Shown here in pieces: positions 1 to 8,494 of a stretch of DNA of 64,000 bases. Source of the stretch: Desulfobacterales bacterium (GTDB lineage: Bacteria > Desulfobacterota > Desulfobacteria > Desulfobacterales > JAHDSC01). Under the pieces are notes generated by a model. It saw only the letters and a program-made list of their open reading frames with translations, did no database searches and had not been told where the DNA came from. Position 1 is the stretch's first letter, and every line of letters begins with the position of its first letter. The translations under genes were made by a program, and so were the position numbers. The DNA is taken from the NCBI GenBank assembly GCA_016931455.1, contig JAFGES010000024.1, positions 1 through 64,000 on the forward strand, written 5' to 3'.

Positions 1-130
1 ATTACAAATGAGTCGGGAAAAATTTGAAAAATTTATTTTGTCCACGTCAAAACAAATCATTACGGATTCAAAGTTAAAATCCGAAAGTGATTGTATGCGG
101 GATTTTATTTTCAACAAAGATATGGCTTGA
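1..130 (+). CDS. Possible C-terminal tail of an unrecognised gene (runs off left edge)
   Basis: A reading frame is open from the window edge to a TGA at 128-130. It contains an ATG at 8, giving a 40-residue lysine- and serine-rich peptide if translation starts there. No clear ribosome binding site can be judged because the upstream sequence is missing. It may be the end of a longer gene or a chance open frame. I do not recognise the protein. Confidence 0.3.
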   Translation, partial: LQMSREKFEKFILSTSKQIITDSKLKSESDCMRDFIFNKDMA

Positions 131-406
131 CCCATTTATATCTTAATGGACTCAGTATTTATTCAGGATGGAACCGGGATTTGAGCCACCCGGATGGCAA
201 ATTTCATGCTCGTCAAAGAGTTGGCCCAAAAGATTGGCATAAACGAGTAGGGCACATCCTGATCGTCTGAAATGCCGTGCCTATATTCAAATATTCGAAA
301 CACATCAAATTGTTTGACTAAAGGCGGGCCTTCAGCATCTAATAAATTTAGATAAATTAATAAATTTAGCAGCTTAAGCAACCGACGAGCGTATGAAAGA
401 TAGGCA
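131..406. other. Gene-free leader before cheB-cheR
   Basis: No convincing gene is seen on the plus strand. On the minus strand a frame from about 390 down to a TGA at 163 reads like ordinary protein sequence, with a Gly-Ile-Ser-Asp-Asp-Gln-Asp stretch and an Ala-Ile-Arg-Val-Ala-Gln-Ile-Pro end, but has no start signal of its own. It could be the eroded C-terminus of a lost gene; I cannot name the family. A 12-base direct repeat lies at 340-351 and 358-369, just upstream of the next start codon. Confidence 0.3.
340..369. repeat. 12-bp direct repeat upstream of cheB-cheR
   Basis: The sequence TAATAAATTTAG occurs at 340-351 and again at 358-369, so the copies start 18 bases apart. It lies 38 bases upstream of the ATG at 407. 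It could be a paired operator or simply AT-rich drift; nothing else supports regulation. Confidence 0.35.
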
Positions 407-3361
407 ATGACCATGCCGACAAAAAAGAAAAAAGTACCACCCGCTAATAAGATTTCTTTAAAAAAGGTTAAACAAGAGAAAAAACCAAAAAAAACCGACA
501 AATTCCCTATCGTCGGCATCGGTGCCTCAGCCGGTGGATTAGAGACTTTAAATGTTTTCTTTTCCGTCATACCGCCGGACAGCAACATGGCATTTGTGGT
601 CATCCAGCATCTGAGCCCGCAACACAAAAGCATCATGGCATCGCTCCTGGATAAACACACCCGGATGACCGTCAGACAGATTGAGGACGGCATGAATCTC
701 GAATCCAACCATGTCTATCTGAATCCTCCGGGTAAAAACGTTGCCATTTTTAACCGTCGCTTTCACCTGATGGAACCGGCAAAAAGCAGCACGATCAACA
801 TGCCGATTGATTTCTTTTTCAGATCGCTTTCGGAAGACCAGGGTGAAAATGCTATCGGCATCATTTTGTCGGGAACGGCATCAGACGGAACACTTGGGAT
901 TAAGGCGATCAAGGGTGAAGGCGGCATGGTCATGGTCCAACAGCCGGAGACCGCAAAATATGACGGCATGCCCAAAAGTGCTATTGCGACCGGACTTGTC
1001 GATTTCATTCTTCCGGTTGAAAAGTTGCCGGAAACGTTAATCCATTATGCGCACCACCCCTCTCTTTTGTCACTGAATAAAATCAAACTCACAGAACCTT
1101 CGATTAAAAACGAGATGCAGAAAATTTTCGCGCTGATTCGTAGCGCAACCGGCCATGATTTTTCCCATTATAAGCCAAGCACCATTGCACGGCGAATTGA
1201 ACGCCGCCTGGTGGTCCATCAGATAAAAGCGTTGTCCGATTACTTTCTTTATCTACAGAAAAATCCTGCCGAAATAGATGTGCTCTTTAAAAATCTGGTC
1301 ATCGGGGTGACGAGCTTTTTCAGAGATTCGGAAGCCTACGACCTGCTTTCGCAACAGGTGCTGCCGGAATTGTTGAGAGAAAAAGAGCCTGATACGACGC
1401 TCCGTTTCTGGGTTGCAGGCTGCTCTACCGGTGAAGAAGCCTACTCGCTGAGCATGATTCTTTCCGAAGCGATGGATAAGGCCAAAAAGCATTTCAATGT
1501 TCAAATCTTTGCCACGGATATCGATGCGTCTGCCCTGGATATTGCCCGTAAGGGGATCTATTCGGAGAGTATCGGCGCGGATGTTTCCCCGGAGCGATTA
1601 GATCATTTTTTCATAAAAGAGCCGGGTTTTTTCAAGGTAAAAAAACAGCTCCGCGAAATGGTCGTCTTTTCAGTTCACAATATCGTTAAGGACCCGCCTT
1701 TTTCCCGACTGGACCTGGTAAGCTGCCGCAACCTGATGATCTATATGGACAGTGTTCTGCAGAAAAAGATCATCCCCCTGTTTCATTATTCCTTAAAGCC
1801 CGGCGGAATTCTGTTTCTGGGCACATCCGAAAGCATCGGGGATAATACGGATATTTTCCAACCGTTAAATTCCAAATGGAAGATTTTTGAACGCAAAAAA
1901 GGGGTTGCGGGCGCGATCATCGCTTATCCCGCTGAAATCAATTACGGCGCTCAGCAGAGCGCAGAATTCAATGAGAAAGATAAGCTACCGGTAATAAGTG
2001 AAGTTCAGGAAATAGCCGAAAAGGCAATCCTTGATGAATATGCGCCCGTCGGTGTTCTGATTAATGATAAATATGAAATTCAGCATTTTGTGGGTAAAAC
2101 GGACAGATACTTGGCAGCGCCCACGGGCAAACCCAGCTTTAATATTCTGAGCATGGCCCGCGAGGATCTCAAACATCTGCTGACGACAGCGCTTAACAAA
2201 GCGATCCGGGAGAAAACAAACGCTTTCTGCAAGAACGTTCGCATCAACTATAACGGTGATTTTTGCATTGTCGACATATCCGTTAAACAGATGACTGACA
2301 AAAGGTTGCCCCCCGGGTTTATGCTCGTCATATTTGAGGATAAAACACCGGCAAAGGTCGCAGATGAAAAAAAAACCGGAGCATTAAAAAATAAAAAACA
2401 AGACGCTGCTATACAAAGCATTGAGCAGGAACTGCAATCGACTCGGGAATGTCTTCAGGCAACCATCGAGGAACTGGAAACCTCCAATGAAGAACTCAAA
2501 TCAGCCAATGAAGAGCTGCAATCGGTCAACGAGGAACTTCAAAGCACCAACGAAGAGTTGGAGACTTCCAAGGAGGAGCTTCAATCCACTAATGAGGAGT
2601 TGGCTACGGTGAATGCGGAGCTTCAAAACAAAGTGGATGAATTTTCTAGAGCAAATGACGACTTGAACAACCTGCTATCCGCAACTCAAATCGCGTCAAT
2701 ATTTCTGGATACCGATCTATGCATCAAAGGTTACACCCCTGCCGCAGCGAAGGTCATCAGTTTGATTCAGACTGATATCGGCAGGCCGCTCAGTGACCTT
2801 AAAACCAGATTTCCGGATATCGATCTTGTCGGTCTGGCCGGAAAAGTCCTCAAAGACCTCAATGCCGTGGAAATAGAAATTCAGTCGAAAGACTTTATCT
2901 GGTATGCCATAAAGGTCATGCCTTATCGGACAGCTGAAAATGTCATTGCCGGTGCGGTGATGACCTTTGTTGATATACACAAGATCAGGCAGTCGGATAA
3001 AATCAAAAGATTGGCCACTGTTTTGGAGGATTCCAATGATGCCATTGCGGTACTGGATCTGGAGGGTAATATTCTCGCCTGGAACAAGGGTGCACAGCAG
3101 TTGTACGGTTGGACCGAATCCGAGGCGCTCAAGATGAATATCAACGAAATTGTGCCGGAGAATAATCAGAACGAGTTAAAATCGTTTATTAAAAAGATAG
3201 AAAAGGGTGAAACCGTAAAATCATTTAAGAGTCAAAGAAAGACAAAGGCCGGAAAAATTCTGGATGTATGGTTGACCGGCACTGCTTTAACGGATGAAAC
3301 AGGCCGAACCACCGAAATTGCAATCACGGAACGGGCTCTTGTGTGGTTGGGCGAAAAATAA
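407..3361 (+). CDS. CheB-CheR fusion with coiled coil and two PAS domains
   Basis: A 984-residue soluble signalling protein. After a lysine-rich N-terminus comes a CheB methylesterase domain (about 33-220) with its triad visible as Ser41 (GASAGG), His68 and Asp160 (ASDG). A CheR methyltransferase domain follows (about 235-500), with the SAM-binding stretch AGCSTGEEAYS and the motif SCRNLMIYM. Residues about 670-750 form a coiled coil of repeated E-E-L-x-S/T-x-N heptads, then come two PAS domains (about 750-860 and 865-975). The protein stops after the second PAS and has no kinase. Proteins of this type usually precede a hybrid histidine kinase, and here the following gene is a broken one. No CheA, CheW or receptor gene is nearby, so a role outside flagellar chemotaxis is likely. 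A second ATG lies at 413. Confidence 0.9.
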   Translation: MTMPTKKKKVPPANKISLKKVKQEKKPKKTDKFPIVGIGASAGGLETLNVFFSVIPPDSNMAFVVIQHLSPQHKSIMASLLDKHTRMTVRQIEDGMNLESNHVYLNPPGKNVAIFNRRFHLMEPAKSSTINMPIDFFFRSLSEDQGENAIGIILSGTASDGTLGIKAIKGEGGMVMVQQPETAKYDGMPKSAIATGLVDFILPVEKLPETLIHYAHHPSLLSLNKIKLTEPSIKNEMQKIFALIRSATGHDFSHYKPSTIARRIERRLVVHQIKALSDYFLYLQKNPAEIDVLFKNLVIGVTSFFRDSEAYDLLSQQVLPELLREKEPDTTLRFWVAGCSTGEEAYSLSMILSEAMDKAKKHFNVQIFATDIDASALDIARKGIYSESIGADVSPERLDHFFIKEPGFFKVKKQLREMVVFSVHNIVKDPPFSRLDLVSCRNLMIYMDSVLQKKIIPLFHYSLKPGGILFLGTSESIGDNTDIFQPLNSKWKIFERKKGVAGAIIAYPAEINYGAQQSAEFNEKDKLPVISEVQEIAEKAILDEYAPVGVLINDKYEIQHFVGKTDRYLAAPTGKPSFNILSMAREDLKHLLTTALNKAIREKTNAFCKNVRINYNGDFCIVDISVKQMTDKRLPPGFMLVIFEDKTPAKVADEKKTGALKNKKQDAAIQSIEQELQSTRECLQATIEELETSNEELKSANEELQSVNEELQSTNEELETSKEELQSTNEELATVNAELQNKVDEFSRANDDLNNLLSATQIASIFLDTDLCIKGYTPAAAKVISLIQTDIGRPLSDLKTRFPDIDLVGLAGKVLKDLNAVEIEIQSKDFIWYAIKVMPYRTAENVIAGAVMTFVDIHKIRQSDKIKRLATVLEDSNDAIAVLDLEGNILAWNKGAQQLYGWTESEALKMNINEIVPENNQNELKSFIKKIEKGETVKSFKSQRKTKAGKILDVWLTGTALTDETGRTTEIAITERALVWLGEK

Positions 3362-3369
3362 GTGAGGAA

Positions 3370-4879
3370 ATGATGGAAACGATTAAAGACTCACCTGTCG
3401 ATTCCCAACTCAAGCGACGCGCCGAGGAAAAACTAAAAGAAACACCCCCCGGCAGCGACGACCTCTCCAGAGTCTCACCCGAAACGATGGCACGTCTCAT
3501 CCACGAGCTTCAAGTTCACCAGATTGAGTTAGAAATGCAAAACGATGAACTCCGCCGCATCCAGGGTGAACTTGAAAGGACACGAAACAAGTATTCTCAT
3601 CTGTATGACTTCTCGCCGGTCGGTTATCTTACCGTAACTGAAAAGGGAATCATCGATGAGGCTAATCTCTCCATTGCTTCCATGTTGGGGGTAGAGCGAA
3701 GTTCCTTGATCGGAAAGCCTTTCACCCGATTTGTTATGAGAGATGACCAGGACATTTTTTATAAGCATCGGCAGCGTCTTCTGAAAACGGAAACGCCGAT
3801 GCCTTGCGAACTGCGGCTCATGAAAAAAGACGGACATGCGTTTCATTCCCGTTTGGAATGTATGGTCATAAAAGACAAGGGTGACGACCTCATGAAAATC
3901 AGAGCGGCGGTCAGTGACATCACTGAACATAATCATTTGGAAATGGCTCTGGCGAAGAGTGAAAAAAAGTACAGAAAAATAACGGAAAATATGTTGGTGG
4001 GAGTTTATCAGGTCACCTTAGATGACAAACTGATATTTGTTAATCAAAAAATGGCGGAAATCTTTGGTTATGACTCTATCAAGGAACTAATAGCAGCGAT
4101 AAAAAGCATTGAAGAACTTTATGCCTGACCCGAAGAAAAACAAAAAATAAATAACGAAATTATTAGTAGGGGATTTATAAAAAATAAAGAAGTCGAATTT
4201 AAACGAAAAGACGGTCAGAGTGTTTGGGTAAAATTGAATACTCGAAAAACTATTAATAGTGACGGAATGATAATTTTAGAAGGCTTAATGGAGGATGTCA
4301 CAGAAATTAAGAGAATGGAAGAAAAACTTCGCCAATCACAGAAAATGGAATCCATTGGAACCCTAGCGGGCGGTATAGCCCACGATTTTAACAATATTCT
4401 CGCTATTATTATCGGCTATACGGAACTGGCCATAATAAACGTTCCGGAATCGAATCCAGCCAAAGGGTACTTGAAAGGAATTCAATCCGCTCCCCCTCCT
4501 TAAGAGCAAAGGATTTGGTGCAGCATATATTAAGTTTTTCCCGTAAGGCCATCATTAACCGGAAACCGATCAAGTTGAAACAAAAAACAACCCTGTTGAT
4601 GCTTTAGAACTGTTTCGTTTGAGGCCGGACCGGTTCGATCTCATCATCACGGATATGACCATGCCGAAGATGACCGGTGACAAACTTGCAAATGCTATTT
4701 TGAGCATCCGTCCGGACATACCGATTATCCTCTGCAGCGGTTACAGCGACAGAATCGACGCTGAAAAATCTGCGGCGCTTGGTGTCCGTAAATATATTGA
4801 AAAACCGCTAAACATGTCCGATTTTTTGGTTTCTATTCGAAAAGTGCTGGATGAAAGGCGACTTCAGACTCGTGAATAG
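3370..4879 (+). pseudogene. Decayed PAS-PAS hybrid histidine kinase with receiver
   Basis: Begins 8 bases after the stop of the CheB-CheR gene (ATG at 3370 or 3373). The first frame encodes two PAS domains and ends at an in-frame TGA (4126-4128). The same frame resumes at once with Pro-Glu-Glu and the rest of the second PAS, then the phosphoacceptor box with GGIAHDFNNIL near 4370. A shift in the C-run 4492-4496 moves the frame; the next frame reads SLRAKDLVQHILSFSRK and continues to about 4580. The whole ATPase domain and the receiver's N-terminus are then missing. Another frame picks up inside a receiver domain (NPVDALELF, phosphoacceptor in ITDMTMP, conserved Lys in EKPL) and runs to 4879. 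Three lesions mean no working kinase is made, although a 250-residue PAS protein could be. The 3' end overlaps the convergent AAA gene by 16 bases. Confidence 0.88.
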
Positions 4880-5946
4880 ATGATACTATCCTTTTCAAAT
4901 TCTTCAATCACTTTACTGCTTAGAGAAGGGTGTACTTTTGGGATCATTTGAATAAATGTATCTGTGGTTACCCGGTAGTCCTTTTTGTCGATAAGTTCCT
5001 GTTCGAATGCGAAATGCGCAACCTGGTCAATAAAATACTGGATGTCAGCAGGGGTAAACCCGGATGTCATTTCAATAAGTTGATCCAGATCGACTTGCCC
5101 GGCATTGAGCTTGGAAATATAATGTTCAAGAATGGTTGCCCTTCCCTTCCTGTCCAATCCACCAACCGGAATAATGCAGTCAAACCTTCCCGGACGGAGC
5201 ATGGCGGCATCCAATTGTCGAATGTAATTCGTAGCACACACCAGCAGTATCTTGTTTTCCTGATTCTTTAGCAGAGGAATCTGTTTCAAAAACTCATTGG
5301 TAATGGACTTGTCAATCCGGTCCGCCGTGTCACGGCTGCCCGCGATCTCTTCGAACTCGTCAATAAAAAGGACCACTTCATCAAGGTTTCTTGCCTGTTG
5401 CATTACTTCACGCAGATTTGCCCCGACCTTTTCCAGACCATCCGCCATGAGCATGCTTGGTATGATCTCGATATACCACCAGGACAACACACCGGCTATA
5501 GCCTTTACAAAGTGAGTTTTTCCTGTACCGGGAGGTCCAAAGAATATGATTGCTTTGGGGCGTACAACCCCATGCTTTTTGGCCAGGCTCTCCTCCGTCA
5601 GGGGAAGAATTATTCTGCGTTGGACCAGTTGTTTGGGTGGCTGGGAGTCGGCTATGGTATCCCACATTTCCCTGCTAATGTTCTGCGCCCCCATCTCCTT
5701 CAAGATATCCTTGTGCTTATATGCCCTGTACTCATCATGGGCTTGCTCCATGTTTTCTAAAAAATCGATGCAGGCCGTCCGCAACCCCACATCCCGGCCA
5801 ACTTTTTCCGAGAGAAGCCACTTATGGTTTATTATTTTAGACCATAGGTCGGCGGCGATATCCGGTTCGAACTCTGCCCCACTCATTTCGAAAATTCTAC
5901 TCGCACACGCTTCCGGAGACAGGCTATAGGGTGTCTTATTGTTCAA
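4864..5946 (-). CDS. AAA+ ATPase, FtsH/Vps4-like motor domain, unknown role
   Basis: A 360-residue protein. The C-terminal two thirds is one AAA module: Walker A GPPGTGKT at 137-144, Walker B with FIDEFEE at about 194-200, sensor-1 region VCATN, and the second region of homology MLRPGRFD at about 249-256. The N-terminal 110 residues contain the motif HKWLLSE-x2-GRDVG. From memory this resembles the DUF4032 family, but that is uncertain. The start is a TTG at 5944-5946; a TAA lies 18 bases upstream in frame, and GGAAGG precedes the TTG by about 9 bases, so this start is well supported. No signal peptide or membrane segment is seen. A small frameshifted gene lies upstream on the same strand. 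Likely a cytoplasmic unfoldase or remodelling ATPase; the substrate is unknown. Confidence 0.8.
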   Translation of the reverse strand: MNNKTPYSLSPEACASRIFEMSGAEFEPDIAADLWSKIINHKWLLSEKVGRDVGLRTACIDFLENMEQAHDEYRAYKHKDILKEMGAQNISREMWDTIADSQPPKQLVQRRIILPLTEESLAKKHGVVRPKAIIFFGPPGTGKTHFVKAIAGVLSWWYIEIIPSMLMADGLEKVGANLREVMQQARNLDEVVLFIDEFEEIAGSRDTADRIDKSITNEFLKQIPLLKNQENKILLVCATNYIRQLDAAMLRPGRFDCIIPVGGLDRKGRATILEHYISKLNAGQVDLDQLIEMTSGFTPADIQYFIDQVAHFAFEQELIDKKDYRVTTDTFIQMIPKVHPSLSSKVIEEFEKDSIIYSRV

Positions 5947-6021
5947 AATATATTTCCTTCCTTACCTACATTGGATCATAATTACTTGATTTAATTTAAC
6001 ATGATCGACTAAGGCGCCATT

Positions 6022-6172
6022 TTATGTGGCTGCCGACAACATCTTTCTAAGCTCCTCACCCCGCACACTTTCCTTCTGCGAAAAAAGATGGGCCAAATCA
6101 TCAAGGAAACCTGAAGCGTTCTTTCAATTTGTTTACCAAAACCGATATCTCGTCCATCGGGTTGTCTGCCAT
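6022..6172 (-). pseudogene. Small (about 50-residue) gene with apparent 1-base frameshift
   Basis: Reading leftward from an ATG at 6170-6172, preceded by AAAGGAAA at good spacing, the peptide starts MADNPMDEISVLVNKLKERF and hits TGA TGA after 23 codons. Removing one T of the TTT that follows AGG restores an open frame reading FLDDLAHLFSQKESVRG and ending ELRKMLSAAT, with a TAA at 6022-6024. Both halves have coding character and the ribosome site is good, so this is a small real gene that is broken or carries a sequencing error. The tail (E-S-V-R-G-E-E-L-R-x-M-L) faintly recalls C-termini of FtsH-type proteases. That likeness is only suggestive, but interesting next to an AAA ATPase. Confidence 0.6.
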
Positions 6173-6212
6173 AGTTATATTTCCTTTCAAAAGATGTCGC
6201 CGATAACGACGA

Positions 6213-7691
6213 CTAATAAATATATCGTTCGCATATTCTACGGTAATGATAACCGAAAATGGATAGCGTTATTGCCAGGGGTATCTGTTTCGGCGTGCGG
6301 ATCAGGGCCCATAGCATCAGTTGCCAGTAATGAAAACGCTCCTTTCCCAAAACCCCAAGCCGGAAAGCGGATCGAAAGAATGAAAGGAACCGTTGAATAT
6401 CTATCGGCTGGGTGATTTCAGGCGTCTTAAGTTCCTTCAGTAAAGTTCTGACCCGACGGTAGTAGTTTTTAGGAGAATAAATCTGTTTCATAATCGATTG
6501 ATACCCGTCCAAAAGACGGTCTATGCCCATCCGAGGAATGATATTGGTTGTTCCATCAACATTATCTCCGGAATAGGTGCTGACAACCCGATTTTCCCTT
6601 AGGAGCCGATCAAATAACCGTGTTCCCGGAGGTGCCTGAAGCATTCCAACCATTGCGGTAACGATTCCGCTCTGTTGAATGAAATCGATTTGCCGCTGAA
6701 AAATAGAGGGCATATCGCTGTCAAAGCCCACAATAAAACCACCCATCACCTGTAACCCCGAACGGTGAATAATCCTGACACTTTCAAGGAGATCCCGGTT
6801 TTTATTCTGGATTTTATGACATTCCGTAAGGCTAACCTCATCAGGCGACTCGATGCCGATAAAAACGGAATCGAATCCAGCCGTTACCATCATGTCCAGG
6901 AGTTCAGGGTCATCGGCGAGATTGATGGAGGCTTCAGTGAAAAAAACGCATCCCTTTTTATCTTTGCGCCATTCGATCAGGGCGGGAAGTAAATGTGTTT
7001 TAAGGTAGGCCTTATTTCCAATAAAATTGTCGTCAACAAAAAATATACTGCCGCGCCAGCCGGAAACATAAATGCGGTCGAGTTCCGAGATGATTTGCCG
7101 AGGTGTTTTTAAGCGCGACCGGTGACCGAATAAAGCCGTCACATTGCAAAATTCGCAGTTAAACGGGCATCCTCTGGAAAACTGAATGTTCATGGACGCA
7201 TATCGCTTCATATTTATCAGATCCCACGAGGGAGCCGGCGTGTCGCAAAGATCGCAGAAACCGGCAGCCCTGTACACCTTTTTTAGATGTCCGTTTTGCA
7301 AGTCCGATAAAAAAGCGGGAAGTGTCAATTCCGCTTCGTCGAGAACAAGATGGTCCACCTTCCCGAATTCATGGGGTTCCGAAGTAAAAAGCGGCCCGCC
7401 GGCAACGACTTTTAAATTCAAAGCGTTGCAACGGGCGATGATTTGTTTGGCCGATTTCCGCTGAACCGCCATACCTCCGATAAAGGCCATGTCCGCCCAT
7501 AAAAGGTCTTTATTCGTAAGGCTATTCACATTTACGTCCACCAGGCGCCTGGGCCATTCCTCCGGCAACATGGCCGCGACGGTGAGCAAGCCAAGGGGTG
7601 GGAAGGCCGCTTTTTTTTTGATAAAACTTAAAGCGTACGTAAAAGACCAGAAAGTATCCGGGAATTTTGGGTAAATAAGAAGAACGTTCAT
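6213..7691 (-). CDS. B12-binding radical SAM protein (DUF4070-type)
   Basis: 492 residues. The N-terminal 150 residues form a Rossmann-like B12-binding domain (MNVLLIYPKF start, VVAGGP strand, DEAE) without a classical D-x-H-x-x-G base-off motif. The radical SAM core follows, with the 4Fe-4S cysteines in RGCPFNCEFC (Cys175, Cys179, Cys182). The C-terminal 150 residues, with RMGIDRLLDGY and a YSPKNYY-like motif, match the DUF4070 extension as I remember it. Relatives in this group methylate or rearrange lipids and other small molecules, and some act on hopanoids. No hopanoid gene is present here, so the substrate is unknown. The ATG at 7691 is preceded by AAAGGAG. It is transcribed in the same direction as the small gene and the AAA gene downstream. 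Confidence 0.85.
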   Translation of the reverse strand: MNVLLIYPKFPDTFWSFTYALSFIKKKAAFPPLGLLTVAAMLPEEWPRRLVDVNVNSLTNKDLLWADMAFIGGMAVQRKSAKQIIARCNALNLKVVAGGPLFTSEPHEFGKVDHLVLDEAELTLPAFLSDLQNGHLKKVYRAAGFCDLCDTPAPSWDLINMKRYASMNIQFSRGCPFNCEFCNVTALFGHRSRLKTPRQIISELDRIYVSGWRGSIFFVDDNFIGNKAYLKTHLLPALIEWRKDKKGCVFFTEASINLADDPELLDMMVTAGFDSVFIGIESPDEVSLTECHKIQNKNRDLLESVRIIHRSGLQVMGGFIVGFDSDMPSIFQRQIDFIQQSGIVTAMVGMLQAPPGTRLFDRLLRENRVVSTYSGDNVDGTTNIIPRMGIDRLLDGYQSIMKQIYSPKNYYRRVRTLLKELKTPEITQPIDIQRFLSFFRSAFRLGVLGKERFHYWQLMLWALIRTPKQIPLAITLSIFGYHYRRICERYIY

Positions 7692-7712
7692 ATCAGCAGG
7701 CTCCTTTCCGCA

Positions 7713-7934
7713 TTAATACGAAAGAAAATCAGGTTCTTTTTTTCTAACGGAATTGACAGCCTCCATTCCTTCATAGTCTGATACCGTAAAAATTTGAATT
7801 TCCAATGGTTCGCATAAGAGGCTCTTTGTTCCGAGCAAAACGCTGAGTATGTCGGACCTTATATGGTTATCCAAATCCTGACGGGTTTTCCATTCCGAAA
7901 TCAGATTGAAAACATTATTGTCTTTGATATCACG
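7713..7934 (-). pseudogene. Truncated antibiotic-biosynthesis-monooxygenase (ABM) fold gene
   Basis: A frame opens after a TGA (7935-7937) and reads RDIKDNNVFNLISEWKTRQD, then LDNHIRSD and a Leu-Leu-Gly segment, ending at TAA 7713-7715. The E-W-x-T-R-x-D-L-D-N-H-I-R-S-D pattern is typical of the C-terminal half of ABM-domain proteins. There is no start codon and the N-terminal half is absent; its place is taken by the small membrane gene at 7950-8099. It is a 5'-truncated remnant lying just upstream of the radical SAM gene. Confidence 0.65.
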
Positions 7935-7949
7935 TCAGTATTTTGCCGA

Positions 7950-8099
7950 TTACATGACTTTCCGGCCCTGAATGATCCTGACCAGCACTACGATAACGGC
8001 AATCACCAGCAGAATATGGATGAATCCTCCCATCGTGTAACTGCTCACAAACCCCAGCAGCCATAGGATGACCAGTATTACAGCAATCGTCCACAACAT
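7950..8099 (-). CDS. Small two-helix membrane protein (lmo0937 / DUF5670 type)
   Basis: A 49-residue protein starting MLWTIAVILVILWLLGF and ending QGRKVM. It has two hydrophobic helices (about 3-18 and 26-42) separated by a short Ser-Tyr-Thr-Met-Gly-Gly turn. The start is supported by AAAGGAG 7 bases upstream. Length, the M-L-W-T-I start and the double-helix layout fit the tiny membrane proteins known as lmo0937 family or DUF5670. These often travel with CsbD and BON-domain genes, as here. Function unknown; inner-membrane location is predicted. Because it is so short it is easily missed. Confidence 0.8.
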   Translation of the reverse strand: MLWTIAVILVILWLLGFVSSYTMGGFIHILLVIAVIVVLVRIIQGRKVM

Positions 8100-8245
8100 T
8101 CGATTCTCCTTTCAATTCTTATTTAAGGGTTAACCGGTATTCTAAGCCCCGGCCGGTTGTCTTGAAGGATAATTTTTATAAATTTACAGGATACACACGT
8201 ATGATTTCGTACGCCTACTTTATAATGATTTCAAAAAGAACCCTT

Positions 8246-8425
8246 CTACTTGTCCACAACTTTCTTGATCTGGCCGATCTTTTCTTGAACTTTCCCGTCT
8301 AAATTTTCGTCTTTGCCTTCGACTTCCAAGTCGCGATTGCCAAATATTTTCCCAACGACCTCCTTGATCTTCCCTTTCACTTGGTGCATCTTGCCTTCTG
8401 CGTTGTCTTTTGTGCTTGATTTCAT
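8246..8425 (-). CDS. CsbD family stress protein
   Basis: A 59-residue, highly charged soluble protein starting MKSSTKDNAEGKMHQVKGKI and ending KIGQIKKVVDK. Repeated K-G-K-I-K-E and G-K-V-Q-E-K-I-G-Q elements are the signature of CsbD-like proteins, first known as general-stress proteins in Bacillus and as YjbJ in E. coli. The ATG at 8425 has CGGAG about 8 bases upstream. It lies between the BON lipoprotein and the small membrane protein, all on one strand with short gaps, so co-transcription is likely. The longer overlapping frame through this stretch is a shadow without coding character. Confidence 0.88.
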   Translation of the reverse strand: MKSSTKDNAEGKMHQVKGKIKEVVGKIFGNRDLEVEGKDENLDGKVQEKIGQIKKVVDK

Positions 8426-8494
8426 GGTATTGCTCCGAATTCATTTTTATTTGAATAATGATATTTAATCCAAAATCGATTGGCTTCAGCCGTT

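Noticed and set aside
6026-6415. 129-codon plus-strand frame
   Set aside because: It is antisense to the small frameshifted gene and the end of the radical SAM gene and shows no family features.
7930-8115. 61-codon frame on the minus strand
   Set aside because: The adjacent frame encodes a typical small membrane protein with a good ribosome site; this one is a shadow.
8140-8200. AACCGG...CCGGTT inverted repeat as a terminator
   Set aside because: The stem is only six base pairs and no T-run follows on either strand.
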